A DNA stretch of 64,000 nucleotides, taken from the NCBI RefSeq assembly GCF_019047785.1, contig NZ_CP077290.1, positions 2,852,001 to 2,916,000 of the forward strand. The letters run 5' to 3'. Of the stretch, positions 1 through 11,822 are shown piece by piece. Positions within the stretch are counted from its first letter, which is position 1, and each line of letters begins with the position of its first letter. The position numbers were made by a program, and so were the translations under genes. The notes beneath the pieces were generated by a model. The model had not been told where the DNA came from and ran no database searches. It saw only the letters and a program-made list of their open reading frames with translations. The stretch comes from Enterobacter cancerogenus (GTDB lineage: Bacteria; Pseudomonadota; Gammaproteobacteria; Enterobacterales; Enterobacteriaceae).

Positions 1-111
1 CTAAAAACCGCCTAAAAAAATGAAAAAAATTCATTATGTATTTTCCCTATATAAAACAACGCTTAATAAAAAAATAATTTGCGCGCTATCTAAAACAGTC
101 ATAAATAAATC

Positions 112-140
112 TTGTGCTTATTTAAATAACTGTGGTAACT
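112..140 (+). promoter_or_regulatory. Candidate ilvGMEDA promoter
   Basis: A -35-like TTGTGC (112-117) and a weak -10-like GTAACT (135-140) lie 17 bases apart. Transcription starting near 147 would give a leader of about 185-190 bases ending at the attenuator, which matches the size known for the E. coli ilv leader. The DNA before it (1-110) is strongly A+T rich, as expected for the IHF-dependent upstream region of this promoter. Both boxes are weak, so this is inferred from position. Confidence 0.4.
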
Positions 141-181
141 CTTTAGGTATTCCTTCGAACAAGAAGCCAAAAGAACTGAAA

Positions 182-280
182 ATGACAGCCCTTCTACGAG
201 TGATTAGCCTGGTCGTGATTAGCGTGGTGGTGATTATTATCCCACCGTGCGGGGCTGCACTTGGACGAGGAAAGGCTTAG
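182..280 (+). CDS. ilvL: ilv operon leader peptide
   Basis: This 32-residue peptide senses charged branched-chain tRNAs and sets the level of attenuation of ilvGMEDA. It contains 6 Val, 5 Ile and 4 Leu codons, including runs VVV and III, so ribosomes stall when any of the three is scarce and the terminator at 304-335 does not form. The start at 182 was chosen because the peptide from there matches the E. coli leader peptide in length and sequence; a longer frame opens at 20 but lies upstream of the likely transcription start. Confidence 0.95.
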   Translation: MTALLRVISLVVISVVVIIIPPCGAALGRGKA

Positions 281-303
281 AAATCAAGCCTTAACGAACT
301 AAG

Positions 304-335
304 ACCCCCGCACCGAAAGGTCCGGGGGTTTTTTT
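304..335 (+). terminator. ilv attenuator terminator
   Basis: A strong hairpin pairs ACCCCCG (304-310) with CGGGGGT (323-329), has a GAAA loop at the top, and is followed by T residues at 329-335. It sits 24 bases after the ilvL stop codon, which is the position of the regulated terminator in the E. coli operon. Confidence 0.93.
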
Positions 336-366
336 ATGACTAAAAAACGTTAACGAGGAGCAGACA

Positions 367-417
367 ATGAGAAGTAGCACAAAATTCTGTTTCTCCCGAT
401 TTATGACGGGGAACTAA
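367..417 (+). CDS. ilvX: IlvX microprotein
   Basis: A 16-codon frame lies between the attenuator and ilvG, preceded by a good ribosome site (GAGGAG, 354-359, spacing 7). The encoded peptide ends [10 protein letters not shown] and closely resembles the 16-residue E. coli IlvX microprotein as I remember it. Its stop codon is two bases before the ilvG start, so its translation probably couples to ilvG, whose own ribosome site is weak. No molecular function is established for IlvX. Confidence 0.8.
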   Translation: MRSSTKFCFSRFMTGN

Positions 418-419
418 CT

Positions 420-2066
420 ATGAACGGGGCACAGTGGGTGGTACATGCGTTGCGCGCGCAGGGAGTCGAAACGATATTCGGATATCCGGGTGGCGCAATT
501 ATGCCGATTTACGATGCATTGTATGACGGCGGCGTGGAACACCTGCTGTGTCGCCATGAGCAGGGCGCGGCAATGGCGGCCATTGGCTATGCACGCGCTA
601 CGGGTAAAACCGGCGTCTGCATGGCGACATCCGGCCCGGGTGCCACCAACCTGATCACCGGCCTGGCCGACGCACTGCTCGATTCTGTTCCCGTTGTGGC
701 GATCACCGGCCAGGTGGCTTCGCCGTTCATCGGTACCGATGCCTTCCAGGAAGTGGATGTGCTCGGTCTGTCGCTGGCCTGCACCAAACACAGCTTTCTG
801 GTTCAGTCGCTGGACGAGCTGCCGCGCGTGATGGCGGAAGCGTTCGAGGTGGCAAACTCCGGTCGCCCGGGTCCGGTGCTGGTTGATATCCCGAAAGACA
901 TCCAGGTCGCGCAGGGTGAACTGGAGCCACACTTCTCCACGGTTGAAAGTGCCGATACGTTCCCACATGCCGCCATGGGCGAGGCTTATGAAATGCTGGC
1001 TCAGGCCCTGCAGCCGATGCTGTACGTTGGTGGTGGCGTAGGCATGGCGCAGGCCGTTCCCGCCCTGCGTGAGTTCATCGCGGTGACGCAAATACCCGCC
1101 GCCTGCACGCTGAAAGGTCTGGGCGCGGTTGATGCAGACTACCCGTACTATCTGGGCATGTTGGGGATGCACGGCACCAAAGCAGCAAACCTGGCGGTGC
1201 AAGAGTGCGACCTGCTCATCGCCGTGGGTGCGCGTTTTGATGATCGCGTCACCGGCAAACTGAACACCTTCGCGCCGAACGCCAGGGTGATCCATATGGA
1301 TATCGACCCGGCGGAGATGAACAAGCTGCGTCAGGCGCACGTTGCGCTGCAGGGCGATCTGAACGCACTGTTACCCGCCTTGCAGCAGCCGCTGGATATC
1401 AACGCATGGCGCCAGCACACCGCTGATATGCGTACTGAACACGCGTGGCGTTACGATCACCCAGGCGACGCCATCTACGCGCCGCTGCTGTTGAAACAGT
1501 TGTCCGACCGTAAACCCGCAGAAAGCGTGGTCACCACCGACGTTGGTCAGCATCAGATGTGGTCGGCCCAGCACATGACCTATACGCGCCCGGAAAACTT
1601 CATCACCTCCAGCGGGTTAGGCACCATGGGCTTTGGCCTGCCTGCCGCTGTGGGGGCTCAGGTTGCCCGTCCGAACGACACGGTTATCTGTATCTCCGGT
1701 GACGGTTCCTTCATGATGAACGTTCAGGAACTCGGCACCGTGAAGCGCAAGCAGTTGCCGCTGAAAATCGTGTTGCTCGATAACCAGCGTTTAGGCATGG
1801 TGCGTCAGTGGCAACAGCTGTTCTTCCAGGAGCGTTACAGCGAAACCACCCTGACCGATAACCCTGACTTCCTCACTCTGGCCAGCGCCTTTGGCATTCC
1901 CGGCCAGCACATCACCCGTAAAGACCAGGTTGAAGCGGCACTCGACACCATGCTGTCAAGCGAAGGGCCGTACCTGCTTCATGTCTCAATCGACGAACTT
2001 GAGAACGTCTGGCCGTTGGTACCGCCCGGTGCCAGTAACTCACAAATGCTGGAGAAATTATCATGA
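420..2066 (+). CDS. ilvG: Acetolactate synthase II large subunit
   Basis: Catalytic subunit of acetohydroxyacid synthase II, a cytoplasmic ThDP enzyme that joins two pyruvates (valine/leucine path) or pyruvate and 2-oxobutyrate (isoleucine path). The 548-residue frame is open throughout, unlike E. coli K-12, where ilvG carries a frameshift. Visible features are the catalytic glutamate E47 in RHEQGAA, the N-terminal pyrimidine-binding domain, a central FAD-type domain, and the ThDP/Mg motif beginning GDGSF near residue 427. The stop overlaps the ilvM start. AHAS II is known to be insensitive to valine feedback, so this organism should tolerate valine. Regulated by the ilvL attenuator. Confidence 0.97.
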   Translation: MNGAQWVVHALRAQGVETIFGYPGGAIMPIYDALYDGGVEHLLCRHEQGAAMAAIGYARATGKTGVCMATSGPGATNLITGLADALLDSVPVVAITGQVASPFIGTDAFQEVDVLGLSLACTKHSFLVQSLDELPRVMAEAFEVANSGRPGPVLVDIPKDIQVAQGELEPHFSTVESADTFPHAAMGEAYEMLAQALQPMLYVGGGVGMAQAVPALREFIAVTQIPAACTLKGLGAVDADYPYYLGMLGMHGTKAANLAVQECDLLIAVGARFDDRVTGKLNTFAPNARVIHMDIDPAEMNKLRQAHVALQGDLNALLPALQQPLDINAWRQHTADMRTEHAWRYDHPGDAIYAPLLLKQLSDRKPAESVVTTDVGQHQMWSAQHMTYTRPENFITSSGLGTMGFGLPAAVGAQVARPNDTVICISGDGSFMMNVQELGTVKRKQLPLKIVLLDNQRLGMVRQWQQLFFQERYSETTLTDNPDFLTLASAFGIPGQHITRKDQVEAALDTMLSSEGPYLLHVSIDELENVWPLVPPGASNSQMLEKLS

Positions 2067-2326
2067 TGCAACATCAGGTCGCCGTGCAGGCTCGCTTCAA
2101 CCCGGAAACATTAGAACGCGTTTTGCGCGTGGTGCGTCACCGTGGCTTTCAGATCTGCTCCATGAACATGGAGACGGCCATCGACGCTCAGAACATCAGT
2201 ATCGAATTAACCGTTGCCAGCCCGCGGTCGGTCGACTTACTGTTTAGTCAGTTATCAAAGCTGGTAGACGTTGCCCATGTTGCCATCTGCCAGAGCACAA
2301 CCACATCACAACAAATCCGCGCTTGA
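2063..2326 (+). CDS. ilvM: Acetolactate synthase II small subunit
   Basis: Regulatory and stabilising subunit of AHAS II. The 87-residue protein is a single ACT-like domain and is close to E. coli IlvM throughout, ending [10 protein letters not shown]. It starts inside the ilvG stop (ATGATG at 2063-2068, either ATG possible), which implies translational coupling and equal subunit supply. The short form of the small subunit fits the known lack of valine inhibition of isozyme II. Confidence 0.95.
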   Translation: MMQHQVAVQARFNPETLERVLRVVRHRGFQICSMNMETAIDAQNISIELTVASPRSVDLLFSQLSKLVDVAHVAICQSTTTSQQIRA

Positions 2327-2344
2327 GCGTGACAGGACGAAAAA

Positions 2345-3274
2345 ATGACGACAAAAAAAGCTGATTACATTTGGTTTAACGGTGAGATGGTTCGTTGGGA
2401 AGACGCGAAAGTTCACGTGATGTCCCACGCGCTGCACTACGGCACCTCCGTGTTTGAAGGTATCCGTTGCTACGACTCTCACAAAGGGCCAGTGGTGTTC
2501 CGCCATCGCGAACACATGCAGCGTCTGCATGACTCAGCCAAAATTTATCGTTTCCCGGTCTCTCAGAGCGTGGATGAACTGATGGAAGCCTGCCGCGAGG
2601 TGATCCGCAAGAACAACCTGACCAGCGCCTATATTCGTCCGCTGGTGTTTGTGGGTGATGTGGGGATGGGCGTTAACCCGCCAGAGGGTTATACCACCGA
2701 TGTGATCATTGCTGCGTTCCCGTGGGGCGCCTACCTGGGTGCCGAAGCGCTGGATCAGGGGATCGACGCAATGGTTTCTTCCTGGAACCGCGTGGCACCC
2801 AACACCATCCCAACCGCCGCCAAAGCAGGCGGTAACTACCTCTCTTCTCTGCTGGTGGGAAGCGAAGCACGCCGCCACGGCTATCAGGAAGGTATCGCGC
2901 TGGACGTGAATGGCTACATCTCGGAAGGTGCGGGCGAAAACCTGTTTGAAGTCAAAGACGGCATTCTGTTCACGCCGCCGTTTACCTCTTCTGCGCTGCC
3001 GGGCATCACCCGCGATGCCATCATCAAGCTGGCGAAAGATCTGGGTATCGAAGTACGCGAGCAGGTGCTCTCCCGCGAATCCCTGTACCTGGCCGATGAA
3101 GTGTTCATGTCCGGTACGGCGGCTGAAATCACGCCGGTCCGTAGCGTCGACGGCATTCAGGTGGGCGAAGGCCGCTGTGGCCCGGTCACCAAACGCATTC
3201 AGCAAGCCTTCTTTGGCCTGTTCACCGGTGAAACAGACGATAAATACGGCTGGTTGGATCAGGTTAATCACTAA
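2345..3274 (+). CDS. ilvE: Branched-chain amino acid aminotransferase
   Basis: A PLP-dependent class IV aminotransferase that makes the last step of isoleucine, valine and leucine synthesis, using glutamate as amino donor. The length of 309 residues is that of the family. The Schiff-base lysine is K160 in AKAGGNY, and the conserved FEGIRCY and GTAAEITPVRS segments are present. It follows ilvM by 18 bases and is followed by ilvD after 60 bases, within the ilvGMEDA operon. Confidence 0.97.
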   Translation: MTTKKADYIWFNGEMVRWEDAKVHVMSHALHYGTSVFEGIRCYDSHKGPVVFRHREHMQRLHDSAKIYRFPVSQSVDELMEACREVIRKNNLTSAYIRPLVFVGDVGMGVNPPEGYTTDVIIAAFPWGAYLGAEALDQGIDAMVSSWNRVAPNTIPTAAKAGGNYLSSLLVGSEARRHGYQEGIALDVNGYISEGAGENLFEVKDGILFTPPFTSSALPGITRDAIIKLAKDLGIEVREQVLSRESLYLADEVFMSGTAAEITPVRSVDGIQVGEGRCGPVTKRIQQAFFGLFTGETDDKYGWLDQVNH

Positions 3275-3334
3275 ATATAACTGTGGGGCGGCACGCACCG
3301 TCCCCTTTACGAGTCAGACGGGAGTAAATTAAGC

Positions 3335-5185
3335 ATGCCTAAGTATCGTTCCGCCACCACCACCCACGGCCGTAATATGGCCGGTGCCCGCGCGCTGTGG
3401 CGCGCCACCGGGATGACCGACGCCGATTTCGGCAAGCCCATTATCGCCGTGGTTAACTCCTTCACCCAGTTTGTGCCGGGCCACGTACACCTGCGCGATC
3501 TCGGTAAACTGGTTGCCGAGCACATTGAAGCCTCTGGCGGCGTGGCGAAAGAGTTCAACACCATTGCGGTGGATGATGGCATCGCGATGGGTCACGGGGG
3601 CATGCTTTATTCATTGCCGTCGCGCGAGCTGATCGCCGACTCGGTGGAGTACATGGTTAACGCCCACTGCGCCGATGCGATGGTTTGTATCTCCAACTGC
3701 GACAAAATCACCCCGGGGATGCTGATGGCCTCCCTGCGCCTGAACATTCCGGTGATCTTCGTCTCCGGCGGGCCGATGGAAGCGGGAAAAACCAAGCTGT
3801 CCGATAAAATCATCAAGCTCGACCTGGTCGACGCGATGATTCAGGGCGCGGACCCGAAAGTGTCTGACGAGCAGAGCGACCAGGTGGAACGCTCCGCGTG
3901 TCCGACCTGCGGCTCCTGCTCCGGGATGTTCACCGCTAACTCCATGAACTGCCTGACCGAAGCGCTGGGCCTGTCTCAGCCGGGCAACGGCTCGCTGCTG
4001 GCAACCCATGCCGACCGCAAACAGCTGTTCCTCAATGCGGGCAAGCGCATCGTGGAGCTGACCAAACGCTACTACGAGCAGGACGACGCCAGCGCGCTGC
4101 CGCGCAACATCGCCAGCAAAGCCGCGTTTGAAAATGCCATGACCCTGGATATCGCCATGGGTGGTTCCACCAACACCGTTCTGCACCTGCTGGCCGCCGC
4201 GCAGGAAGCCGAAATTGACTTCACCATGAGCGATATCGACAAGCTGTCGCGCAAGGTGCCGCAGCTGTGCAAAGTTGCGCCAAGCACCCAGAAGTACCAC
4301 ATGGAGGACGTTCACCGCGCCGGTGGCGTGCTGGGTATTCTGGGCGAGCTGGATCGCGCCGGGCTGCTCAACCGCGACGTGAAAAACGTGCTTGGCCTGA
4401 CGCTGCCGCAGTCGCTGGAGCAATACGACGTGATGCTGACCAAAGACGACGCGGTGAAGAACATGTACCGCGCCGGTCCGGCAGGCATTCGTACCACGCA
4501 GGCGTTCTCGCAGGATTGCCGCTGGGATACGCTGGATGACGATCGCGCCGAAGGCTGCATTCGCTCGCTGGAGCACGCCTACAGCAAAGACGGCGGGCTT
4601 GCCGTGCTGTACGGTAACTTTGCGGAAAACGGCTGCATCGTGAAAACCGCAGGCGTGGATGACAGCATCCTGAAATTCACCGGTCCGGCAAAAGTGTACG
4701 AAAGCCAGGACGATGCGGTGGAAGCCATTCTCGGTGGCAAAGTGGTTGCCGGCGACGTGGTGGTGATCCGCTATGAAGGGCCAAAAGGCGGCCCGGGCAT
4801 GCAGGAGATGCTTTACCCAACCACCTTCCTGAAATCCATGGGTCTCGGTAAAGCCTGCGCGCTGATCACCGACGGCCGTTTCTCCGGCGGGACATCCGGT
4901 CTCTCTATTGGTCACGTATCGCCGGAAGCGGCAAGCGGCGGCAACATTGCGATCATCGAAGATGGCGATCTGATTGAGATCGACATTCCGAACCGCGGCA
5001 TTCAGCTCAAGCTCAGCGACCAGGAGATTGCCGCGCGTCGTGAAGCGCAGGATGCACGCGGCGACAAAGCCTGGACGCCGAAAGACCGCCAGCGTGAAGT
5101 CTCCTTCGCCCTGCGTGCCTACGCGAGCCTTGCCACCAGTGCAGACAAAGGCGCGGTACGCGATAAATCGAAACTTGGGGGCTAA
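3335..5185 (+). CDS. ilvD: Dihydroxy-acid dehydratase
   Basis: An iron-sulfur dehydratase that converts 2,3-dihydroxy-acids to 2-keto acids, the third common step of valine and isoleucine synthesis. The 616 residues match the IlvD/Edd family length. Cysteines for the cluster appear in CISNCDK and in the [11 protein letters not shown] segment, and the C-terminal [15 protein letters not shown] motif is intact. Its TAA stop overlaps the first of two possible ilvA start codons, so the two are translationally linked. Confidence 0.97.
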   Translation: MPKYRSATTTHGRNMAGARALWRATGMTDADFGKPIIAVVNSFTQFVPGHVHLRDLGKLVAEHIEASGGVAKEFNTIAVDDGIAMGHGGMLYSLPSRELIADSVEYMVNAHCADAMVCISNCDKITPGMLMASLRLNIPVIFVSGGPMEAGKTKLSDKIIKLDLVDAMIQGADPKVSDEQSDQVERSACPTCGSCSGMFTANSMNCLTEALGLSQPGNGSLLATHADRKQLFLNAGKRIVELTKRYYEQDDASALPRNIASKAAFENAMTLDIAMGGSTNTVLHLLAAAQEAEIDFTMSDIDKLSRKVPQLCKVAPSTQKYHMEDVHRAGGVLGILGELDRAGLLNRDVKNVLGLTLPQSLEQYDVMLTKDDAVKNMYRAGPAGIRTTQAFSQDCRWDTLDDDRAEGCIRSLEHAYSKDGGLAVLYGNFAENGCIVKTAGVDDSILKFTGPAKVYESQDDAVEAILGGKVVAGDVVVIRYEGPKGGPGMQEMLYPTTFLKSMGLGKACALITDGRFSGGTSGLSIGHVSPEAASGGNIAIIEDGDLIEIDIPNRGIQLKLSDQEIAARREAQDARGDKAWTPKDRQREVSFALRAYASLATSADKGAVRDKSKLGG

Positions 5186-5187
5186 TG

Positions 5188-6732
5188 ATGGCCGAGTCAC
5201 AACCCTTATCTGCCGCCCCCGAGGGGGCGGAATATCTGAGGGCGGTACTGCGCGCGCCGGTCTATGAGGCCGTGCAGGTTACGCCTTTGCAGAAAATGGA
5301 AAAACTCTCTTCGCGCCTGGATAACGTGATTCTGGTGAAACGCGAAGATCGGCAGCCGGTGCACAGCTTCAAGCTGCGCGGTGCCTACGCGATGATGGCC
5401 GGGCTGACAGACGAGCAAAAAGCGCGCGGCGTGATCACCGCGTCGGCAGGTAACCACGCGCAGGGCGTGGCGTTCTCCTCGGCCCGTCTGGGGCTGAAAG
5501 CGCTGATCGTGATGCCGGTTGCCACGGCGGATATCAAAGTCGACGCGGTGCGCGGTTTCGGTGGTGAGGTGCTGCTCCACGGCGCTAATTTTGACGAAGC
5601 CAAGGCCAAAGCGATTGAGCTGGCGCAGCAGCAGGGGTTTACCTGGGTGCCGCCGTTCGATCACCCGATGGTCATCGCCGGGCAGGGCACGCTGGCGCTG
5701 GAGTTGCTCCAGCAGGATGCCCATCTTGACCGCGTGTTCGTGCCGGTGGGTGGCGGCGGTCTGGCGGCGGGCGTGGCCGTGCTGATCAAACAGCTGATGC
5801 CGCAGATCAAAGTCATCGCCGTTGAAGCGGAAGACTCAGCCTGCCTGAAAGCGGCGCTGGACGCTGGGCATCCGGTGGATCTGCCGCGCGTCGGGCTGTT
5901 TGCCGAGGGCGTGGCCGTCAAACGCATTGGCGATGAAACGTTCCGTCTCTGCCAGGAATATCTCGACGATATCGTCACGGTTGATAGCGATGCTATCTGC
6001 GCGGCGATGAAAGATCTGTTTGAGGACGTTCGTGCCGTGGCGGAGCCTTCCGGCGCGCTGGCGCTGGCGGGAATGAAAAAATACATCGCCCAGCACAACA
6101 TTCGCGGCGAGCGTCTGGCGCATGTGCTTTCCGGAGCCAACGTGAACTTCCACGGTCTGCGCTACGTATCCGAGCGCTGCGAGCTGGGCGAGCAGCGTGA
6201 AGCGTTGCTGGCGGTGACCATTCCGGAGGAGAAAGGCAGCTTCCTGAAGTTTTGCCAGCTGCTGGGCGGCCGGGCGGTGACGGAGTTCAACTACCGTTTC
6301 GCCGATGCCAAAGACGCCTGTATTTTTGTTGGCGTGCGCCTGAGCCGTGGCCTGGAAGAACGAAAAGAGATCCTCAGCCTGCTGCACGAGGGGGGATATA
6401 GCGTGGTGGATCTGTCCGACGATGAAATGGCGAAGCTGCACGTGCGCTACATGGTCGGCGGACGTCCGTCCAAGCCGCTGCGGGAACGCCTGTTCAGCTT
6501 CGAGTTTCCGGAATCGCCGGGCGCATTGCTCAAGTTCCTGCACACGCTGGGCACGCACTGGAACATCTCCCTGTTCCACTACCGCAGCCACGGCACCGAT
6601 TACGGTCGCGTGCTGGCGGCGTTCGAGCTGGGCGAGCACGAGCCGGATTTCGAAACGCGGCTGAACGAGCTGGGCTATGAGTGTCACGACGAAACGCACA
6701 ACCCGGCGTTCAGGTTCTTCCTCGCAGGGTAA
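5188..6732 (+). CDS. ilvA: Threonine deaminase (biosynthetic)
   Basis: Converts threonine to 2-oxobutyrate and ammonia, the committed step to isoleucine; allosterically inhibited by isoleucine in this family. The PLP lysine falls at K62 in HSFKLRG when the second ATG (5188) is used, the standard position, so I chose it over the ATG at 5185 that overlaps the ilvD stop. The N-terminal catalytic domain (about 1-320) has the glycine-rich PVGGGGLAAG loop, and two ACT-like regulatory units follow, giving 514 residues. It is the last gene of the operon and converges on ilvY. Confidence 0.96.
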   Translation: MAESQPLSAAPEGAEYLRAVLRAPVYEAVQVTPLQKMEKLSSRLDNVILVKREDRQPVHSFKLRGAYAMMAGLTDEQKARGVITASAGNHAQGVAFSSARLGLKALIVMPVATADIKVDAVRGFGGEVLLHGANFDEAKAKAIELAQQQGFTWVPPFDHPMVIAGQGTLALELLQQDAHLDRVFVPVGGGGLAAGVAVLIKQLMPQIKVIAVEAEDSACLKAALDAGHPVDLPRVGLFAEGVAVKRIGDETFRLCQEYLDDIVTVDSDAICAAMKDLFEDVRAVAEPSGALALAGMKKYIAQHNIRGERLAHVLSGANVNFHGLRYVSERCELGEQREALLAVTIPEEKGSFLKFCQLLGGRAVTEFNYRFADAKDACIFVGVRLSRGLEERKEILSLLHEGGYSVVDLSDDEMAKLHVRYMVGGRPSKPLRERLFSFEFPESPGALLKFLHTLGTHWNISLFHYRSHGTDYGRVLAAFELGEHEPDFETRLNELGYECHDETHNPAFRFFLAG

Positions 6733-6740
6733 GCGGAGCG

Positions 6741-6769
6741 TAGGTCGGGTCAGCGTAGCGCCAGCCGGC
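6741..6769. repeat. REP-like element
   Basis: The short gap between the convergent ends of ilvA and ilvY contains a degenerate copy of the GC-rich palindromic sequence repeated elsewhere in this window (core TCGGGTCAGCGTAGCGCC). It is only partly self-complementary. It may help end transcription from either side, which is inference. Confidence 0.45.
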
Positions 6770-6770
6770 T

Positions 6771-7661
6771 TTAGTGATTCGGCAGTATCTTCCAGAACGC
6801 ATCAATAAGCGGCTCATGCAGCCGCTTTTTTTGTGCGCACACGCCAAGCTCGAAGGGCGTTTTCTCGTCGCTGCGCTCCAGAATCATCACGCGGTTGCGC
6901 ACCGGTTCCGGGCTGTTCTCCAGCACCACTTCCGGGAGCAGCGCCACGCCGCAGCCCAGCGCCACCATCGAAACCATCGCCTCATGCCCACCAACCGTCG
7001 CGTAGATTGACGGGTTGCTGATCTTCTGACGACGGAACCACAGCTCAATGCGGCGGCGCACCGGCCCCTGATCGGCCATGATAAACGGCACCGTTGACCA
7101 GTCCGGTTTTTCCACCGACACCTGATTACGCACCGGGCAGGGCAGCGCGGGGGCAATCAACACCACGGCCAGGTTCTCAAGCATGGAGAACGCCACCGCG
7201 CCCGGCAGGGTTTCCGGTTTGCCCGCAATGGCCAGATCGGCTTCGCCCGTCACCACTTTTTCCATTGCGTCGGCAGCATCACCCGTCGTGAGCTTAATTT
7301 CCACCGACGGATGTTCCGCGCGGAAACGGTCAAGGATCGGCGGCAGGTGGCTATAGGCGGCGGTTACCGAACAGAATATGTGAAGCTCCCCGGAAAGAGA
7401 CGGCCCCTGCTGGTCGATAGTGTGTCGCAGCTGTTGGTACTGCAGCAGCGTTTGCTGGGCAAACACGCGCAGCTCTTCCCCGGCTTCGGTGAGAGTGACG
7501 GTGCGGTTATCGCGGACAAACAGGGGCTGGCCGAGGTCTTCCTCAAGCCGCTGGATCTGGCGCGACAGCGTGGAAGGACTGACGTGCATCGCGCGGGCAC
7601 TGCGGCCAAAGTGACGGCTTTCCGCCAGGTGCAGGAACATTTTCAGATCGCGTAAATCCAT
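6771..7661 (-). CDS. ilvY: LysR-type activator of ilvC
   Basis: Transcriptional activator of ilvC that responds to acetolactate and acetohydroxybutyrate. The 296-residue protein has an N-terminal winged helix-turn-helix (about residues 1-60, with SRHFGRSARAMHVSPSTLSR) and a C-terminal periplasmic-binding-like effector domain. It is divergent from ilvC across a 152-base regulatory region, the arrangement in which IlvY represses itself and activates ilvC in E. coli. Confidence 0.95.
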   Translation of the reverse strand: MDLRDLKMFLHLAESRHFGRSARAMHVSPSTLSRQIQRLEEDLGQPLFVRDNRTVTLTEAGEELRVFAQQTLLQYQQLRHTIDQQGPSLSGELHIFCSVTAAYSHLPPILDRFRAEHPSVEIKLTTGDAADAMEKVVTGEADLAIAGKPETLPGAVAFSMLENLAVVLIAPALPCPVRNQVSVEKPDWSTVPFIMADQGPVRRRIELWFRRQKISNPSIYATVGGHEAMVSMVALGCGVALLPEVVLENSPEPVRNRVMILERSDEKTPFELGVCAQKKRLHEPLIDAFWKILPNH

Positions 7662-7684
7662 GAATACCCATCCCCCGATTTACA

Positions 7685-7699
7685 TTGCAAATACTGCAA
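7685..7699. promoter_or_regulatory. Likely IlvY operator
   Basis: TTGCA and TGCAA form an inverted repeat with a 5-base centre, the T-N11-A pattern of LysR regulators. It sits 23 bases upstream of the ilvY start codon and about 115 bases upstream of ilvC, matching the place of the first IlvY operator in E. coli. I could not define the second operator with confidence. Confidence 0.6.
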
Positions 7700-7813
7700 C
7701 GTGACGTTGTGAATATATCAATTTCCGCAATAAATTTCCTGTTGTAATGTGGGTACATTCTCGCTGAAAGGCGAACCGAACAATAAGACACACAACATCA
7801 CGAGGTATCACCC

Positions 7814-9289
7814 ATGGCTAACTACTTTAATACACTGAACTTGCGCCAGCAGCTGGCGCAGCTGGGCAAATGCCGCTTTATGGGGCGCGAAGAATTTGCC
7901 GATGGCGCGAGCTACCTTCAGGGTAAAAAAGTGGTCATCGTCGGCTGTGGCGCACAGGGCCTGAACCAGGGGCTGAACATGCGTGACTCCGGTCTGGATA
8001 TCTCCTACGCCCTGCGCAAAGAAGCGATTGCCGAAAAGCGCGCGTCCTGGCGTAAAGCAACCGAAAACGGCTTCAAAGTGGGCACGTATGAAGATCTGAT
8101 CCCGCAGGCGGATCTGGTGGTTAACCTGACGCCAGACAAACAGCACTCTGACGTGGTGCGTGCCGTACAGCCGCTGATGAAAGATGGCGCGGCGCTGGGT
8201 TACTCCCACGGCTTCAACATCGTGGAAGTGGGCGAGCAGATCCGCAAAGACATCACCGTCGTGATGGTGGCACCGAAGTGCCCGGGTACCGAAGTGCGTG
8301 AAGAGTACAAACGTGGCTTCGGCGTACCGACGCTGATCGCGGTTCACCCGGAGAACGATCCGAAAGGCGAAGGCATGGCGATTGCCAAGGCATGGGCAGC
8401 AGCCACTGGCGGCCACCGTGCGGGCGTGCTGGAATCCTCCTTCGTTGCAGAAGTGAAATCTGACCTGATGGGTGAGCAAACCATTCTGTGCGGTATGCTG
8501 CAGGCCGGTTCTCTGCTGTGCTTCGACAAGCTGGTGGAAGAGGGCACGGACCCGGCATACGCCGAAAAACTGATTCAGTTCGGCTGGGAAACCATCACCG
8601 AAGCGCTGAAGCAGGGCGGTATCACGCTGATGATGGATCGTCTGTCCAACCCGGCAAAACTGCGTGCTTATGCGCTGTCTGAACAGCTGAAAACCATCAT
8701 GGCTCCGCTGTTCCAGAAACATATGGACGACATCATCTCCGGTGAATTCTCTTCCGGTATGATGGCCGACTGGGCGAACGACGATAAAAACCTGCTGACC
8801 TGGCGTGAAGAGACCGGTAAAACCGCCTTCGAAACCGCCCCGCAGTTTGACGGCAAAATCAGCGAGCAGGAGTACTTCGATAAAGGCGTTCTGATGATCG
8901 CGATGGTGAAAGCGGGCGTTGAGCTGGCGTTTGAAACCATGGTGGATTCCGGCATCATCGAAGAGTCTGCGTACTACGAATCACTGCACGAGCTGCCGCT
9001 GATCGCGAACACCATCGCCCGTAAGCGTCTGTATGAAATGAACGTGGTTATTTCGGATACCGCTGAATACGGTAACTACCTGTTCTCTTACGCCTGCGTA
9101 CCGCTGCTGAAAGAGTTCATGACCACCCTGCAGGCGGGCGATCTGGGCAAAGCGATTGCGGAAGGCGCGGTAGATAACGCACAACTGCGCGACGTGAACG
9201 ACGCCATTCGTAGCCACGAGATCGAGAAAGTGGGCCAGAAGCTGCGCGGCTACATGACCGATATGAAGCGTATTGCGGTAGCGGGTTAA
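7814..9289 (+). CDS. ilvC: Ketol-acid reductoisomerase (class II)
   Basis: An NADPH- and Mg-dependent enzyme that isomerises and reduces acetolactate or acetohydroxybutyrate in valine and isoleucine synthesis. The 491 residues mark the long class II form of enterobacteria, with a duplicated C-terminal knotted domain. The Rossmann loop is visible as [12 protein letters not shown] near residue 40. A GAGGTA ribosome site precedes the ATG. Expression is expected to be induced by substrate through IlvY. Confidence 0.97.
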   Translation: MANYFNTLNLRQQLAQLGKCRFMGREEFADGASYLQGKKVVIVGCGAQGLNQGLNMRDSGLDISYALRKEAIAEKRASWRKATENGFKVGTYEDLIPQADLVVNLTPDKQHSDVVRAVQPLMKDGAALGYSHGFNIVEVGEQIRKDITVVMVAPKCPGTEVREEYKRGFGVPTLIAVHPENDPKGEGMAIAKAWAAATGGHRAGVLESSFVAEVKSDLMGEQTILCGMLQAGSLLCFDKLVEEGTDPAYAEKLIQFGWETITEALKQGGITLMMDRLSNPAKLRAYALSEQLKTIMAPLFQKHMDDIISGEFSSGMMADWANDDKNLLTWREETGKTAFETAPQFDGKISEQEYFDKGVLMIAMVKAGVELAFETMVDSGIIEESAYYESLHELPLIANTIARKRLYEMNVVISDTAEYGNYLFSYACVPLLKEFMTTLQAGDLGKAIAEGAVDNAQLRDVNDAIRSHEIEKVGQKLRGYMTDMKRIAVAG

Positions 9290-9295
9290 CCCTCT

Positions 9296-9374
9296 TGTCG
9301 GGTGGCGCTTCGCTTACCCGACCTACAAAAACGTAAAATGCAGGCCGGGTAAGGCGCAGTCGCCACCCGGCTTT
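9296..9374. repeat. Paired REP elements (BIME)
   Basis: Two GC-rich palindromic units in opposite orientation (about 9296-9325 and 9342-9371) fill the gap between ilvC and the convergent ppiC. The second unit, GCCGGGTAAGGCGCAG with its complement, is followed by five T residues and can also act as the ilvC terminator. Confidence 0.75.
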
Positions 9375-11765
<2,391 letters not shown>

Positions 11766-11780
11766 AGCCGGGAGAATGGT

Positions 11781-11808
11781 AGGCCGGGCAAGCGCAGTGC
11801 CGCCCGGC
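11781..11808. repeat. REP element
   Basis: A single GC-rich palindrome (GGCCGGGCAAGCGC...) sits between the convergent rep and gppA genes and belongs to the same repeat family as the other intergenic palindromes here. Confidence 0.7.
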
Positions 11809-11822
11809 GATGTTCGATAACC

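Noticed and set aside
20..181. N-terminal extension of the ilv leader peptide
   Set aside because: The upstream part precedes the likely transcription start; only the last 32 codons match the family.
414..1340. Long frame of 308 codons on the minus strand across ilvG
   Set aside because: It mirrors the strongly coding ilvG frame, has Arg/His-rich low-information content and no recognisable domain.
3611..5200. 529-codon minus-strand frame across ilvD
   Set aside because: Antisense shadow produced by high-GC codon use; no domain, no ribosome site, and ilvD is certain.
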